A DNA stretch of 64,000 nucleotides from Hofstenia miamia (lineage: Eukaryota; Xenacoelomorpha; Acoela; Hofsteniidae), in NCBI GenBank assembly GCA_900660155.1, contig CABFPE010000208.1, positions 1,045,381-1,109,380 on the forward strand, in the 5' to 3' direction. The notes under the pieces were generated by a model. The model saw nothing but the letters and a program-made list of their open reading frames with translations. It did not search any database and had not been told where the DNA came from. Both the position numbers and the translations under genes were made by a program. Positions within the stretch are counted from its first letter, which is position 1, and the number at the start of each line of letters is the position of its first letter. Shown one piece after another: positions 1-11,128 of the stretch.

Positions 1-82
1 TATTCAAAAATACGCTTTTATATATATCTGGAAATGAAAATTTTCATTTCCAGATAATTTATAAGAACCTTATTTTTGAATA
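1..82. repeat. Imperfect hairpin with a perfect 32-bp palindrome
   Basis: Bases 25-56 form a perfect palindrome (core TGAAAATTTTCA, arms starting TATCTGGAAA). Outside it, TATTCAAAAATA at 1-12 is the exact inverse of TATTTTTGAATA at 71-82, so the whole stretch can fold into one hairpin. It touches the window edge and may extend further. It could be the end of a foldback element or an intronic or downstream hairpin; no protein is coded here. Confidence 0.85.
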
Positions 83-161
83 GATATTATCTACTCATTA
101 TGCACTAACTTATCTTTGATGTTTATTCCACATTACATCAATCACATAGTATAATACCTAC

Positions 162-365
162 CAATAACTTCATTCATTCTACTGCAATATTCTGCAATGA
201 CCGCTTGGTTTTCTTCATCATGTAACAGACCTGCGATATGTACCATGCTAAGTTGACAATCCACGCTCAACGCGCAAATAGACAGATAAAACTGTACACC
301 GAACGCATCATCAAGAATACTGCGACAACTAAAGACAACTTTGAAAACGTTCAATACGAATTTGC
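162..365 (-). CDS. Probable nuclear receptor exon, C-terminal part of the ligand-binding domain
   Basis: This is an open stretch of about 68 codons, bounded by a possible acceptor (TTATGTAG, ending at 366) and donor choices (GGTAGGT at 157-162). If the donor is not used, the frame stops at 142 after GRYYTM. The segment LSVDCQLSMVHIAGLLHDEE is followed by a helix ending CSRMNEVIG. Together they resemble helices 8-9 of a receptor ligand domain (the usual pattern is L-x-L/V-D, a hydrophobic run, then acidic residues). It lies on the same strand as, and downstream of, the receptor exons at 3364-11128. Its phase does not fit directly onto the 3364 exon, so at least one exon between them is missing from this annotation. 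The assignment is an inference; the sequence alone shows a clean, codon-like ORF with splice signals. Confidence 0.42.
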
Positions 366-3083
366 CTACATAATGTTATTGCAATATGATCTAAAAAGAC
401 AATAACATTGTAGCAATTGTACAGTTTCTGTTCATTATGTAATATTTGCACTTGATAGCAACCTATTAACACTAGAAAGTCCAATATCTTCAAAAAATTT
501 CAAGGGGCTTTGCCCCGCTTGTGGTCACTCACTACTAGATTTTCCCTCTTCAGAAAATTTTGAGTAAACTCATTCACAGGGGTGTAAAATATGGAAATTC
601 CAAAATTATGGTAGCCTTAAGTCCCATTACTGATATTGTGGTAATGCTCGCAATAAGCAATACTGCAATAATTGCCATTATGGAAAAAAAGAGAAAATAT
701 GACAAATTAACAAAAGCCATTAAATCAAAATTTAAATTGTTGAAGAATTTAAGCGAAAAGTTTTAGTTTCTAAGAATATTTCGACAAAATTCCCCTACCT
801 GTGCTAACGTTGAAGTAAGTGTGGTTGGCATGCAAACAAATCGCATTTGCTTCCAAATTCAATGGATTCAAAATACGATAATCTGTAAGCACTATCAGAG
901 GGCCGAAGCAGGCATTTACTGGCCTGCAACCCATTTAGAAAATTCAAAGAAATTCCGGTATTTTTAACCGTCAAAATTAAGAAAACATTTCCTGTATTAT
1001 CTGATAAAAAGGAAATATTTTATTCGTTTGGTACCAAACCCATTGAAAACTTTATTTTTCAGCAGGATACAGTATTGCAATTAGAATAATAATGCATCTA
1101 TGCATTTGCAATCGCTCATTAAATATTCTATAAAGTGAATTGTTGAGCTTTTTGAATGCGTATTTTTATTTCTAATTTCTTATGGAACGACCTATAATAT
1201 TAATAAAAGCTACACGTTGGAATTTAAGAAACTTTATAAAAATAAAGAAGTTTGAAAACTTGTTATATTGAAAATGACCCTCAAACGAAATTGGAAATTT
1301 TGGTTGCAAATACATTCAAAATTGTTGTTATAATTTTTGGAAAATTGATAATTATGTAATGTTAATGACTTAAATTTGCTTTATTCATTCTGATAAGCCA
1401 GGTGTCAATGGCAATGCTATTAGAATGATTTATTTCAGTCAGCAATGTTAATTCTGTACTTTTTCAGTTCTAGGATGCAAGAAAATTCTGACGTTTACGG
1501 TGAAATCAGCATGAAGGGAAACTTTCGGAGTTCGACAAAAGCAAGCTTTGCCGGATCATTCGAAGTATTTCTATTTATATGATTGATGTATGGTTGCTGC
1601 CAACTTTTTAAGAATTAAATAATTTCATTATATCAAGATAGACTAAAAAATTGATTGATTATTATTTTAAAATATCAAAGATTTTTTGGTGGTTGTATTT
1701 ATGGGATCATTCTAAGAAATAGAGAATGTATAGAAAATATTAAAATGAACCACAGGCCATATAATAACGCCCTTTGTGGTATCAAATTAAACGAAAAGCT
1801 TTTACCTAGCAATTACATAAGCATAATGATTACAATCCAATTTTTGCGCAAATACCAAATTTCTTTTATTTATAAGTCAATTTGTGTTGTGTGTGAGCAA
1901 TGTGCAATATGTAGTTGGTTTTATGTAATTCGGTGACAAGTATCGCATAAATCCCTAACTATTAATAAAACCAAATATACCCAACCAAATTTTTTCTTTG
2001 CAACTCTTGTTTTTAATTCAAGATTTTACTCAGTTTCAAACAAACTCAAAATTTTCATTACTGTCAAATTAATCTTAACCCCTTGCAGTCCAAAGTTAAA
2101 CTGAAAAAACATGTCAGTAGCCGAAAAATAATGAAAAATATAATCAAATAGTTGAAACACAGATAACCATTCATTTTCATAAAATGCATTTATTGTCAAT
2201 ACTAAATTTTTTATATTTGGAGGACAAAGTATTAATAAATTGTTTGATTAAATCTACTTTGAAAGTCTTTGAAACATGAAACAAACCATGAAAGAAAGGA
2301 TTGACATCCAGTGCATTGGTAATGCGTATGGTTATATGTTCCCTGCCTTGCACATTTCCTGCACTATAGTATTTGCTACTTGTCATGAAATCCTCTAGAT
2401 ATCAATTCAGACAAATGTAGTAGTATAACTTGAGCATTGGGGGGACTAAAAAAACTTGAAGTTTCACCATGTAGTTGGTCTGGATTTTTTCAGTGTAAAT
2501 ACATAATGGCAGACATTGTAAAGCCACGATTACATGGGCTAATGTATGCAATTATGCAAAAAATTTACTAAATGTATGAGCCCTACATGAGGCTTGTCTC
2601 ACTCTCTTTATTTGTCATTTGTAACGCCAGGCATCTGCAAAGGAAATATATTCCAATGCATAAAAAAGTCGTAATAGTGCATCCTGGCTTGCAAGGATTA
2701 ATGACTTTAATTCATTTCATTATTTGTAAACACATGTGATCACTTATTTTTATATGGATGTATTACAATCTGGAAAATCATTCTATTCATACAACAAATT
2801 TAAATGATGTGATATATGTCTGACAAAGATTTTATGCATCTCTAAATAACGTGGTTGGATATGACTAGCATCTACAATTAGCAACTATGTTATTTCTATT
2901 TTTTTATATGATTCAAGTTATTTTTAGCATGTGGGAAAGTATATTATAAAGATATTTGTGTACTTTTCTATTAAAGAATTTTGAAACAGCTAAATTTCAA
3001 AATTTTTGAAGTTTGTAAACAATATCAAATATTTTGTGGTCGTTGTTTGTTCAAGGCGTTATTCTTTTTTATGTTTCACATGT
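366..3083. other. Probable intron or intergenic DNA of the receptor gene
   Basis: No confident gene. The motif CTTTGCCCCGCTT at about 510-522 recurs as CTTCGCCCCGCTT near 8827 and looks like a dispersed repeat. A plus-strand open stretch at about 1467-1565, after a TTTTTCAG acceptor-like site, reads as 30-odd sensible codons ending GSFEVFLFI before TGA. It could be an exon on the other strand but has no recognisable domain. A minus-strand stretch near 2177-2396 is also open, but its phase does not join the receptor exons without a premature stop. Confidence 0.4.
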
Positions 3084-3283
3084 TCATGAACTTCTATAAT
3101 ATTATCTGAATTGGAGCAAATGATCATTTAGCTGCAATATTTGGCCGATTTCATTCAATCATTTATTAATTCCGCTCTTCTATTAGTGAATTGATGAGCG
3201 GAATTAGTAAATGATAGTGAAATCGGCCAGATGTTGCTATTATTTATTAATCTGTTCCAGTCCAGTGTTATAGAAGTTCATGA
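3084..3283. repeat. 200-bp foldback (long inverted repeat) in the receptor intron
   Basis: The ends are exact inverses: TCATGAACTTCTATAA at the left and TTATAGAAGTTCATGA at the right. Inside, the arms keep matching imperfectly (for example GGCCGATTTCA against TGAAATCGGCC, and ATTCCGCTC against GAGCGGAAT) down to a loop of about 18 bases near 3180-3197. I judge the arms to be roughly three-quarters identical by eye. It could be a short MITE or a precursor-like hairpin; no target duplication is obvious. Confidence 0.8.
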
Positions 3284-3363
3284 CATGCTAATCAACAAAT
3301 TCTCAAATATATTCTAAAACACCACTTAGCATCGAAAAATGTATGGAATTCGAGAAAACTTAC

Positions 3364-3674
3364 CTTGCTATAGTGGCATTTGGATCAAATGATGGTAGTG
3401 ATGTGAGAATGGTGTATGCTTCAAGTTCCAGTGACGCCCTATGCAGCATGTATCCTTTTTGAGAGTTTTGATTCATGCAACTGATCATACTGCGCAGAAT
3501 TGAAACAGACTTATAACACCATCTTTCATAAAGATATGATGTATACAATCCTAGTACACCTTCTCCCATATGATTTTGTGCAGTTATTGTAAGAGCCATT
3601 GCAAGCCGCTGCTGCAAATCAAGAAGAGGCGGATCTTCATTAAGCATCCTTGCGGGGCAAAATGTTTGCTCTGT
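3364..3674 (-). CDS. Nuclear receptor exon, N-terminal part of the ligand-binding domain (probable)
   Basis: The exon is 311 nt, from acceptor TTTTATAG (ending 3675) to donor AG|GTAAGT (intron starting 3363). It enters in phase 0, which exactly continues the zinc-finger exon at 4407-4694, and leaves two bases over. The protein starts TEQTFCPARM and contains QKGYMLHRASLELEAYTIL. This resembles the receptor signature of helices 4-5 (D-Q-x-x-L-L-K-x-x-x-L-E) with an extra residue. The match is weak, so the domain call rests mainly on position, strand and reading phase after a clear DNA-binding domain. It may bind a small hydrophobic ligand or be an orphan receptor; the sequence does not say. Confidence 0.6.
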
Positions 3675-4406
3675 CTATAAAACTGAAATGTCGAGTTTCC
3701 AGTTACATTAAAATAATTTTATTAAAATAAATATTTCTGAAATTTTATGGCAACATTTTTTGCCTACAAGGAAGATTTAGGGAAAATTTAGTGATATTTT
3801 AAATTTAAGGCTTATCCATGTAACTGTCTGATGACATGGGATTTGATGGATGGATGAGACAACTATTAAAACGAAAATCCTTTTTATAATAACACTTAGT
3901 AGTGTATAAAGAGCTGATAAATTATTAATAGAATTAATTATTGATGGCTATCTATGAACATCAGGTTAAAGACTTACGCACCGTGAAAACAACCTTCTTG
4001 ACGAATTATATAATCAATGAAATTACAAAAAATGAGCCGCTAAATCATAAAATCCTGATATATGAATGACCCGACGTTCAAGTTAATGTATTTAAGCTTG
4101 CACTCTTTTCTTGCCTGATTATGTTAATATTGCTTAGAAATATTGACTACTCATCTAGTCAATGTTAAAGCCAGTGTTTGTTAGTTATATAATTAAATGC
4201 AGAGTTTAAAAAGGAACCAAATTTATGTTGGATTTAAATCCGAATGATTTCAAATTTAGAATGGAAAGTCTGAGAGTCTCAATGAGACTTCAACGTAAAT
4301 GATTAATGCTTGAAAAAAATATGTTCTATGTCTAAAAAATTTATATATTTATATATAAAGAGTAAAATCTGATAAATTTGTAACTGAGATAATAAATAAA
4401 TGTTAC

Positions 4407-4694
4407 CTTAACTAGCTTTGTTTTATGCTCTAATTCAGACTGAATATTCTCTTGTCGTAGTCTTCTATCAAGATTAAATTGACTAAAATGAGGCAAAATT
4501 GTTTCCCTTGCTGGAACTCTTGTAGCATTAGGCTTCCGTGTTTTTGCATTTTCAGATATTATCTCTGGATCCACAGTAACAACTGTTTTTTCAGATTGAT
4601 TGGCAGCTGCTTTTCTCCGCATTCCTAGTTGGAGACATTTATTGTATCTGCAGAATTGACAACTAGTTCTCGTTTCTTCTGTAACAAGACAGGC
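4407..4694 (-). CDS. Nuclear receptor exon: second zinc finger, C-terminal extension and hinge
   Basis: This is a phase-0 exon of 96 codons between acceptor TTCCTTAG and donor AAG|GTAACA. It opens with ACLVTEETRTSCQFCRYNKC, the second half of a receptor zinc finger (C-x9-C-x2-C, then RYNKC). LQLGMRRKAA follows, the classical C-terminal extension that ends a receptor DNA-binding domain. The rest is a basic and acidic hinge ending KTKLVK. The exon carries the three zinc ligands after the first D-box cysteine, which sits in the upstream exon at 10967-11128. Joined to that exon, the D-box has six residues between its cysteines (C-SRHVKA-C) instead of the usual five. The protein is expected to bind hormone-response-element DNA in the nucleus. 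This exon and 10967-11128 are separated by a 6.3-kb intron containing a 1-kb assembly gap is not the case: the gap lies upstream of neither exon but between 9762 and 10761 inside this intron. Confidence 0.87.
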
Positions 4695-7306
4695 CTAAGG
4701 AATAAAATTAATTAATATTAAGAAATTGCAGGTAAGGAATTAAGATTTCACAAAAATTAATGGTTAATAAAGAAATTTACAATTTATATTGGTGCAACTT
4801 CATTTATTTTTTCAACTTATGTATTGTAAAAAATTTCTGCTTGATTTTCTGCAACTATTATGGATATTCTATAACTAAGATGATATCGATGTTTCATAAA
4901 CTTGATGTGGCACATAAGGAACCACTTCGCAACAGCAAGAACCTCAAAATGTGGCAAGAAATGTATTTGTTAAATTTTGTTCAGCATAAAATTCAATCTT
5001 AAAATCATTCTTCAATCATAACCAAGGGCTTAGGCAGGGATATGTGCGATAGAGTACAGTGTTAGGTTTAGTAGCTTATGATGCTAAACATGGTCTTAGG
5101 GTAATCAGCTTTTATGGGATTATAAATATGATTTAATAATTCAAAGTCTACTTTTCATGCTTTCATCTCTAGAGACTATGCTACACATGTGTGATTTCAT
5201 ATAATATGAAAAAATCCAGCTGGTGAAAACATATCATTGTGCAATTTATGTATCTCATGAAAGTGGATTACTTCAAATATTATGAATTGCTTGCTTACTT
5301 ACTACAAAATCAATGAGTTTTTTAAATTGAAATTAATGAAATGTATGTGAAACGATAAATTTTCTCTTTTGAATTTATCCACATAAAAAGTGGGAAAGGG
5401 AACCAATATATAAAAACGAGAGGAAATTATGGATAAATATGATCGGGGAAGAACTAATTATATTGCATGGGTAAATAGAAAATGTTGTATTTCTTAAATT
5501 TTAATGCAATTAAGTTGAAGTTGTGAAACTATTTGAGCTAAAATTTAGGAGTGAAATCTAAACGGACAATGAGATTGTGAATTGGATGAGACTCAAGGGG
5601 GGAAGTGTAAAAGTCTCAATCGGTTTAATCCCAATACTGTCAAATTTTGCTATTTTAGGTGTTCCTGCAAAAATAAATTTAAGTTTTAGAACTCAACAAA
5701 ATATAAGATTTGTTGCTTTTTGAAAATTTTATTATATAGCAATCTGTTATACCTCCACTAAGATTTGTGAATTTCTCAAAATTTTTACTTAGATAGGTAG
5801 CTACTTTTACAGAAACAAAATTCTATATTTGGACAGACCAGACCTATCAGTAACTTAACCCTATTTAAGTTGAGAGATAAAATTTATCCCCTTCGCAGAT
5901 ATCTAAATTGATGTGTGGCGAAGGCCCAGAATTTTACTCGCATCAAATTTCCGTTGTACGGATTTTTCAAAAGTTTGGGATGATTCCTTTTTGTTGGATG
6001 GAGGTCGAATTTTGGATGGTTTTGAATTTAATCTTATCTCGTCCATTGACCTTTATTTTGATTGTTATGGTTTGTCGGTGAGTGCATGTTTATGAGGTAT
6101 ATTTCACTGAACATGATCGGAAGAAACATTTTGACTATCATTCAAATGATAGCAAGAGTGCCCATAAAATTACAAAAATACATACTTAACTCCAGGAAGT
6201 GCTGACATCAGCAAAAATTATTCCAAACATTGCAATAATGATAATTTTTTGTAAAATTTGATGTTCAGGCTTACTAAATTCAAAATTATAGATTGATTGG
6301 GTCAATAGAGCAGAAAATAAGTTGTGAGGGGTCATTTTACCCCACCCAAACTTTTACGTTTGTCGAAAAGCCCAATCTAAATATGGTTAGGACTCATTGA
6401 TCACCAGTAATGTTTGTTTGACTGATTTCCAAGAATAGGCAATGGAACATTGCTAGAATATGCAAGACAAATGCACCATAGATTCACACTCAGGGACGAA
6501 ACCTCAACCAACACCTGCACCAAAATCAACTAGTCGAGCCCAAATTGAAACAAACACTAATTTATGATAGCGAATGGCAATATCTCATTAGCATTTACTT
6601 AAATTCCTTGTTGATTTCTAAATGTTTCGAGAATCTTTGTGTTTCATAAAGAAATTTAGGCATGAAAAGCTATGCAACCTGTTTGGTAAAGTTTATATAA
6701 CCAGCAGTAATGTAAACATTCTTGTACCACTGGTAAATGTTTTTATGAAGTTCTGATAGTTATTTTAGTTTTCGAAATCATCTAAGATCAAAATTTTAAA
6801 TCTAATTTGATTCCTAAGTGAACAAAAATATTTTTGAAGAATAATGTTTAAAGGAGAAGTAATGTAGCTGATGGCAATGCTTCCCAAAAATAAGACAGCT
6901 ATATCTACTGATTACAACAGTACCCAATCTCACTATTTTTGGTAACCCGTTTTTACAAGACATTTTCTAAACTACTGATTTATATCCCATGGGAGTTTGT
7001 CATGCAACTTATAATAACTTATAACAATTCTAAATATTAAATTTTCAAAGTTGTTGCATTTTTTGAATGACAAAATTTCCAAATCTATACTACAACACAT
7101 TTGAAATTGAAATCACTGGGTAGAGCTCCTAGACATCCTAATAAACTATAAGCAAGGCCAATTTTAAGTAACCTGTTAATAATTTTAGTACTTGTAATGA
7201 AAAGAAATTGTTAATTTGCAGAATCAGACATCTTGTTAAAAGTTTGATTTGTGAGAAGCATGCACAAGTTCTCATTGAGAAATTTTCACCTTCATACACA
7301 ACGTCC
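4695..7306. other. Intron of the nuclear receptor gene, lower part
   Basis: AT-rich DNA between the two zinc-finger exons. I see no confident coding region. Short ORFs at 4760-5002 and 5913-6095 on the plus strand have no recognisable domain, no good splice signals and a composition like their surroundings. Confidence 0.5.
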
Positions 7307-7810
7307 TCAATTTTCTTCTTTTAAATCTCTTAGCTTCTGAATTCTTCGACAATAATGCTTGAGTATATCAGTCTGCTTTTCTTTAAGGAACGACAGAAAT
7401 GTTCAACAGTTGCGTCTGGCTTCTTCATACCTGCGGAACCAATGTACTAAATTGAGCAAAATGTTTAGTGGTTTCTCATATTCCTTACAGAAAAAAACCT
7501 TTAACAAAAAAAATCAGTTACTATCAACCTCTTGGGCAATAATCCTGAAAACTTGTGCATAGAAGAGACCCATTTGTGCCAAATATATTCAAAAGAAACA
7601 TCAATTGATTTGTGTCTGTGTTCATCTAACAGAACAGCATCAGCTGTATTACCGATGGATTCTAAACACCTATTAATGTAATGTTCCAGCATTTGGTTTG
7701 TATGATGGCTATAGATGTCATAATTAAAAGTTTCGGATAAGTCCATGATTAAAGCGATTTTTTCGACTGATTCACACCCTAAAACCCTGTGATCGATTAG
7801 CGGTAGATGA
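7307..7810 (-). pseudogene. Unidentified protein fragment, broken copy inside the receptor intron
   Basis: The minus strand carries two well-formed stretches. The upper one (7810-7501) includes VLGCESVEKIALIMDLSETF and later FEYIWHKWVSSMHKFSGLL. The lower one (7480-7307) includes EYEKPLNILLNLVHWFRRYE, an in-frame TGA after RRNC, then TDILKHYCRRIQKLRDLKEE and a stop. Between them the frame shifts near 7510-7540. Codon use looks protein-like, but at least one frameshift and one internal stop argue for a decayed copy, perhaps a retrocopy, since no intron is evident. The start EKIALIMDLSETF resembles the first strand of a von Willebrand A-type fold (a hydrophobic run, then D-x-S), but the following residues did not let me name a family. 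It could also be a nested multi-exon gene. Function unknown. Confidence 0.45.
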
Positions 7811-7911
7811 CAAGCGGTTCACTACAATCGGAGAAATTTGTTTAATTTTTCAAATCGTCTATGGCATATCTGAACATAAAACACGAGGTAAAACCTTGAC
7901 GCATTTTGTAG

Positions 7912-7973
7912 GGCCTACATTCGGAGCACCGGACAAGATTATTTGTGACAAAGAATTCAAATCTAAAAAGTAG
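7912..7973 (+). pseudogene. Scrap of a retroelement-type integrase
   Basis: The plus strand reads HFVGPTFGAPDKIICDKEFK and then stops. FGAP-x-K-I-x-x-D-x-x-x-E-F is the conserved stretch around the second catalytic aspartate of rve-type integrases of Ty3/gypsy-like elements and related domesticated genes. Only about 20 codons are recognisable, and I see no reverse transcriptase or protease next to it. Upstream bases to about 7820 may belong to the same relic. It is a short decayed fragment. Confidence 0.4.
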
Positions 7974-8442
7974 AATCTTGTTTCTGTGCTGTCTTCATAA
8001 TCTTTATCTTTGAAAGCTCTTTTGTAACAAACATTGTTTTTGCATTTTTATTAAATTTCTAAGATAGCTGAGGACAACTTTCATGTAAAAAAATTGAGCA
8101 AAGAGTTTTTTTGCAATGTTTGAAAACTATTGCCAGGAAATGAATCGTATCTGTGTTGCAGTGATTAATTGTGCTACTAGATGACAATTTCTCCTAAAGC
8201 AATGCCCAATATCTCACTCAACGCTTATTTCCAATTAAAAATACTTAATCTGAGTCAAAATGGAGTTTTCCAGCATGTGTGGTATACTTATGGATTTCGA
8301 AAGCTTATGAAAAACAATTTCAAATCCAATTTAAGCACTTTATATAAATCAAATATCAAGTTATTTTAACTAGTTTCTGATAACATAGATTTCGAATAGC
8401 CAAGAAAAACCAAATGTATATTGGAACCCATTCAAGCGACAT

Positions 8443-8466
8443 ACATATATATACATATATATATAC

Positions 8467-8498
<32 letters not shown>
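8443..8498. repeat. (TA)n / ATAC microsatellite
   Basis: A run of acatatatatacatatatata-type dinucleotides, ending just before tgcagtttc. Confidence 0.9.
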
Positions 8499-8501
<3 letters not shown>

Positions 8502-8769
8502 GTTTCTTTATATTTATTCAATATATAATAAGTAAGTCAATGATTCTTCAACATAGGCAATTTTTGTGTAATCTTGGAAAATAAGTTTGCTTTGTTCCAA
8601 TTTAGTTCAATTTGCACAATTTTGGTGAATTTTAAGTGTTCTCAAGAATGCTACATACATTTTTAGACATTTTATAGTGTTGTTCTACTGTAACTGTGGC
8701 ATATGCAAGAAGGGACATGGTGGAATCTCCCGTCAGGCTTTCAAAAAATTGAAAAATTGTACATCTAGG

Positions 8770-8885
8770 TTCGTGAAAGGCATTTTTTTAGACTATTTTT
8801 TAGTATTTTCAAAATTTTTCGCCGTGCTTCGCCCCGCTTTTGATGTTCCCCCCCCCCCTTCGTGAGAAAATCCTACGTACGTCTC
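8770..8885. repeat. Dispersed repeat tail with a poly-C run
   Basis: The motif CTTCGCCCCGCTTTTGATG is followed by ten or more C residues and then TTCGTGAGAAAATCCTACG. The related motif CTTTGCCCCGCTT lies near 510. This style of GC-rich tail is typical of a dispersed transposon or SINE end; the family is not identified. Confidence 0.5.
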
Positions 8886-9722
8886 TGTACTGCAGTTTTG
8901 TATTGGCTGAGAGTTAATTTGGGAAATAATGAAATTGAATGTACAATAAATTGAATAGAAACTGGAAAAAGATTATTTACACGTAACTACATTCTTTTGA
9001 TAAGTAAATTTATGATGAGTCACAAAACTAGTGTTCACGTGGAAGTAGCACAAATGTTGAATAAGTAAACTCTGTACTTGAGTGCTCGCCTTATCTGACA
9101 GAGGTAAACATTACATTCGAAATATATTGGACAAGCATTGTTACCAAAGCTAATTTTCGTTAGTGTAAAACGTGTATTGTTTCATTTTCATATGTTAATT
9201 CCAGGAAACAGACATTTGTGCTTAGTCACATTTTCTTAGTTATAGGTCATTTTTTTAACTACTAATGGTAAAATAATTCAATGATCCTTTATAAGTCAAA
9301 TTTTTCTTGTCCACATAGGTGTCACGTGTTAAGATTTGAGAAAACTCATTGCAATATGACATAAGCTCAATATTTTTGCGCTTCTTTTTGGCGAATGGAA
9401 TATAGCGTTTCCCAAGAAAGGTTACAGGTTCGATTTAATAAGATTGATAAACATCTAAAAAATTATTCTAAAAATAATCCTCTGTTCTATAGGAGTACGA
9501 ATATCAGTTGTGTGGTTGTCGATGTGGACCGGTAATTTTTATTGACGATTGTGAAGTGTGGTGGTTTGATGGGTACATTCCCAAATATATGCGTAATTTT
9601 ATACTGTTTAGATAGGCATAGAAAAAATTATGAGCGAACATTAAATAATTGACTTGATTATAATAGAAACATTTTTAATGCAATGCAATACTCTAAAGTG
9701 AATCTTCGTTTCAATCCCGCAG

Positions 9723-9761
9723 TTATACATACATATACATATATACATATATATATATATA
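9723..9761. repeat. (TA)n tract abutting an assembly gap
   Basis: A TA-rich microsatellite runs straight into the Ns, so the repeat probably caused the gap. Confidence 0.9.
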
Positions 9762-10761
9762 NNNNNNNNNNNNNNNNNNNNNNNNNNNNNNNNNNNNNNN
9801 NNNNNNNNNNNNNNNNNNNNNNNNNNNNNNNNNNNNNNNNNNNNNNNNNNNNNNNNNNNNNNNNNNNNNNNNNNNNNNNNNNNNNNNNNNNNNNNNNNNN
9901 NNNNNNNNNNNNNNNNNNNNNNNNNNNNNNNNNNNNNNNNNNNNNNNNNNNNNNNNNNNNNNNNNNNNNNNNNNNNNNNNNNNNNNNNNNNNNNNNNNNN
10001 NNNNNNNNNNNNNNNNNNNNNNNNNNNNNNNNNNNNNNNNNNNNNNNNNNNNNNNNNNNNNNNNNNNNNNNNNNNNNNNNNNNNNNNNNNNNNNNNNNNN
10101 NNNNNNNNNNNNNNNNNNNNNNNNNNNNNNNNNNNNNNNNNNNNNNNNNNNNNNNNNNNNNNNNNNNNNNNNNNNNNNNNNNNNNNNNNNNNNNNNNNNN
10201 NNNNNNNNNNNNNNNNNNNNNNNNNNNNNNNNNNNNNNNNNNNNNNNNNNNNNNNNNNNNNNNNNNNNNNNNNNNNNNNNNNNNNNNNNNNNNNNNNNNN
10301 NNNNNNNNNNNNNNNNNNNNNNNNNNNNNNNNNNNNNNNNNNNNNNNNNNNNNNNNNNNNNNNNNNNNNNNNNNNNNNNNNNNNNNNNNNNNNNNNNNNN
10401 NNNNNNNNNNNNNNNNNNNNNNNNNNNNNNNNNNNNNNNNNNNNNNNNNNNNNNNNNNNNNNNNNNNNNNNNNNNNNNNNNNNNNNNNNNNNNNNNNNNN
10501 NNNNNNNNNNNNNNNNNNNNNNNNNNNNNNNNNNNNNNNNNNNNNNNNNNNNNNNNNNNNNNNNNNNNNNNNNNNNNNNNNNNNNNNNNNNNNNNNNNNN
10601 NNNNNNNNNNNNNNNNNNNNNNNNNNNNNNNNNNNNNNNNNNNNNNNNNNNNNNNNNNNNNNNNNNNNNNNNNNNNNNNNNNNNNNNNNNNNNNNNNNNN
10701 NNNNNNNNNNNNNNNNNNNNNNNNNNNNNNNNNNNNNNNNNNNNNNNNNNNNNNNNNNNNN
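9762..10761. other. Assembly gap, exactly 1000 N
   Basis: A run of 1000 N, a conventional placeholder length, so the true size is unknown. It lies in the large intron of the nuclear receptor gene. Confidence 0.99.
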
Positions 10762-10966
10762 TCCGTGATATCCATTTAACTATTGTACAATAATTAATTT
10801 ATCTTAGGTTCGAGCTCAGTGTTTGCACGGCTGTCTAAAAATTATTAAAAATATTTTTAGTTTCGTCCTGTTTCTTAGTTATGGGACATTCTCAATTCAA
10901 TGGTTTCATCGATTTGAATAAATTCGTCGCGGACGCAATGACTTGTGAGTGAATAGATACACTTAC

Positions 10967-11128
10967 TTTCACATGTCTGCTGCAACTTAGATCCTTCAGC
11001 GTTTTATGACGCATTCTCATAAAGAACCTCTTGCATCCGGCGCATGCCATAACTCCAAAATGGAATCCAGTAGATCGTGTGGAACCACATACTTGACATG
11101 AAATTTTCTTCGGGGATGAAGGCTGCAT
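10967..11128 (-). CDS. Nuclear receptor first coding exon: first zinc finger and P-box
   Basis: The exon is 54 codons from ATG (11126-11128) to the donor GTGAAA|GTAAGT (intron from 10966). The protein begins MQPSSPKKISCQVC, so the DNA-binding domain starts at residue 11 with almost no A/B region if this ATG is the real start. Zinc ligands are C11, C14, C29 and C32; GFHFGVMACAGCKRFF holds the P-box (CAGCK) and recognition helix. The style GFH[Y/F]GV is typical of NR1-like receptors. Two spacings are odd: 14 residues lie between the second and third cysteines instead of 13, and the D-box is six residues long after joining to the exon at 4407-4694. CAGCKRFF in place of CEGCKGFF also suggests altered DNA specificity. 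It should act as a nuclear, DNA-binding transcription regulator. I cannot name the orthologue; a lineage-specific receptor is likely. An upstream non-coding or coding exon cannot be excluded. Confidence 0.83.

Larger units (their letters stand above)
7974..9722. other. Intronic AT-rich DNA without recognised genes
   Basis: It holds a (TA)n tract and a repeat tail, listed separately. The plus-strand ORF at 8181-8369 has no recognisable features. Confidence 0.5.

Noticed and set aside
560-766. 68-codon plus-strand ORF with a hydrophobic middle
   Set aside because: AT-rich composition, no domain, no splice or promoter context; likely chance.
2177-2396. Minus-strand open stretch as the missing nuclear receptor exon
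   Set aside because: Joining it to the exon at 3364 in any acceptor position that I tried gives a stop or uses a poor acceptor, and the protein does not resemble a ligand domain.
9683-10775. Long ORFs across the first gap on both strands
   Set aside because: They consist of Ns translated as X, with only TA-repeat codons at the ends.
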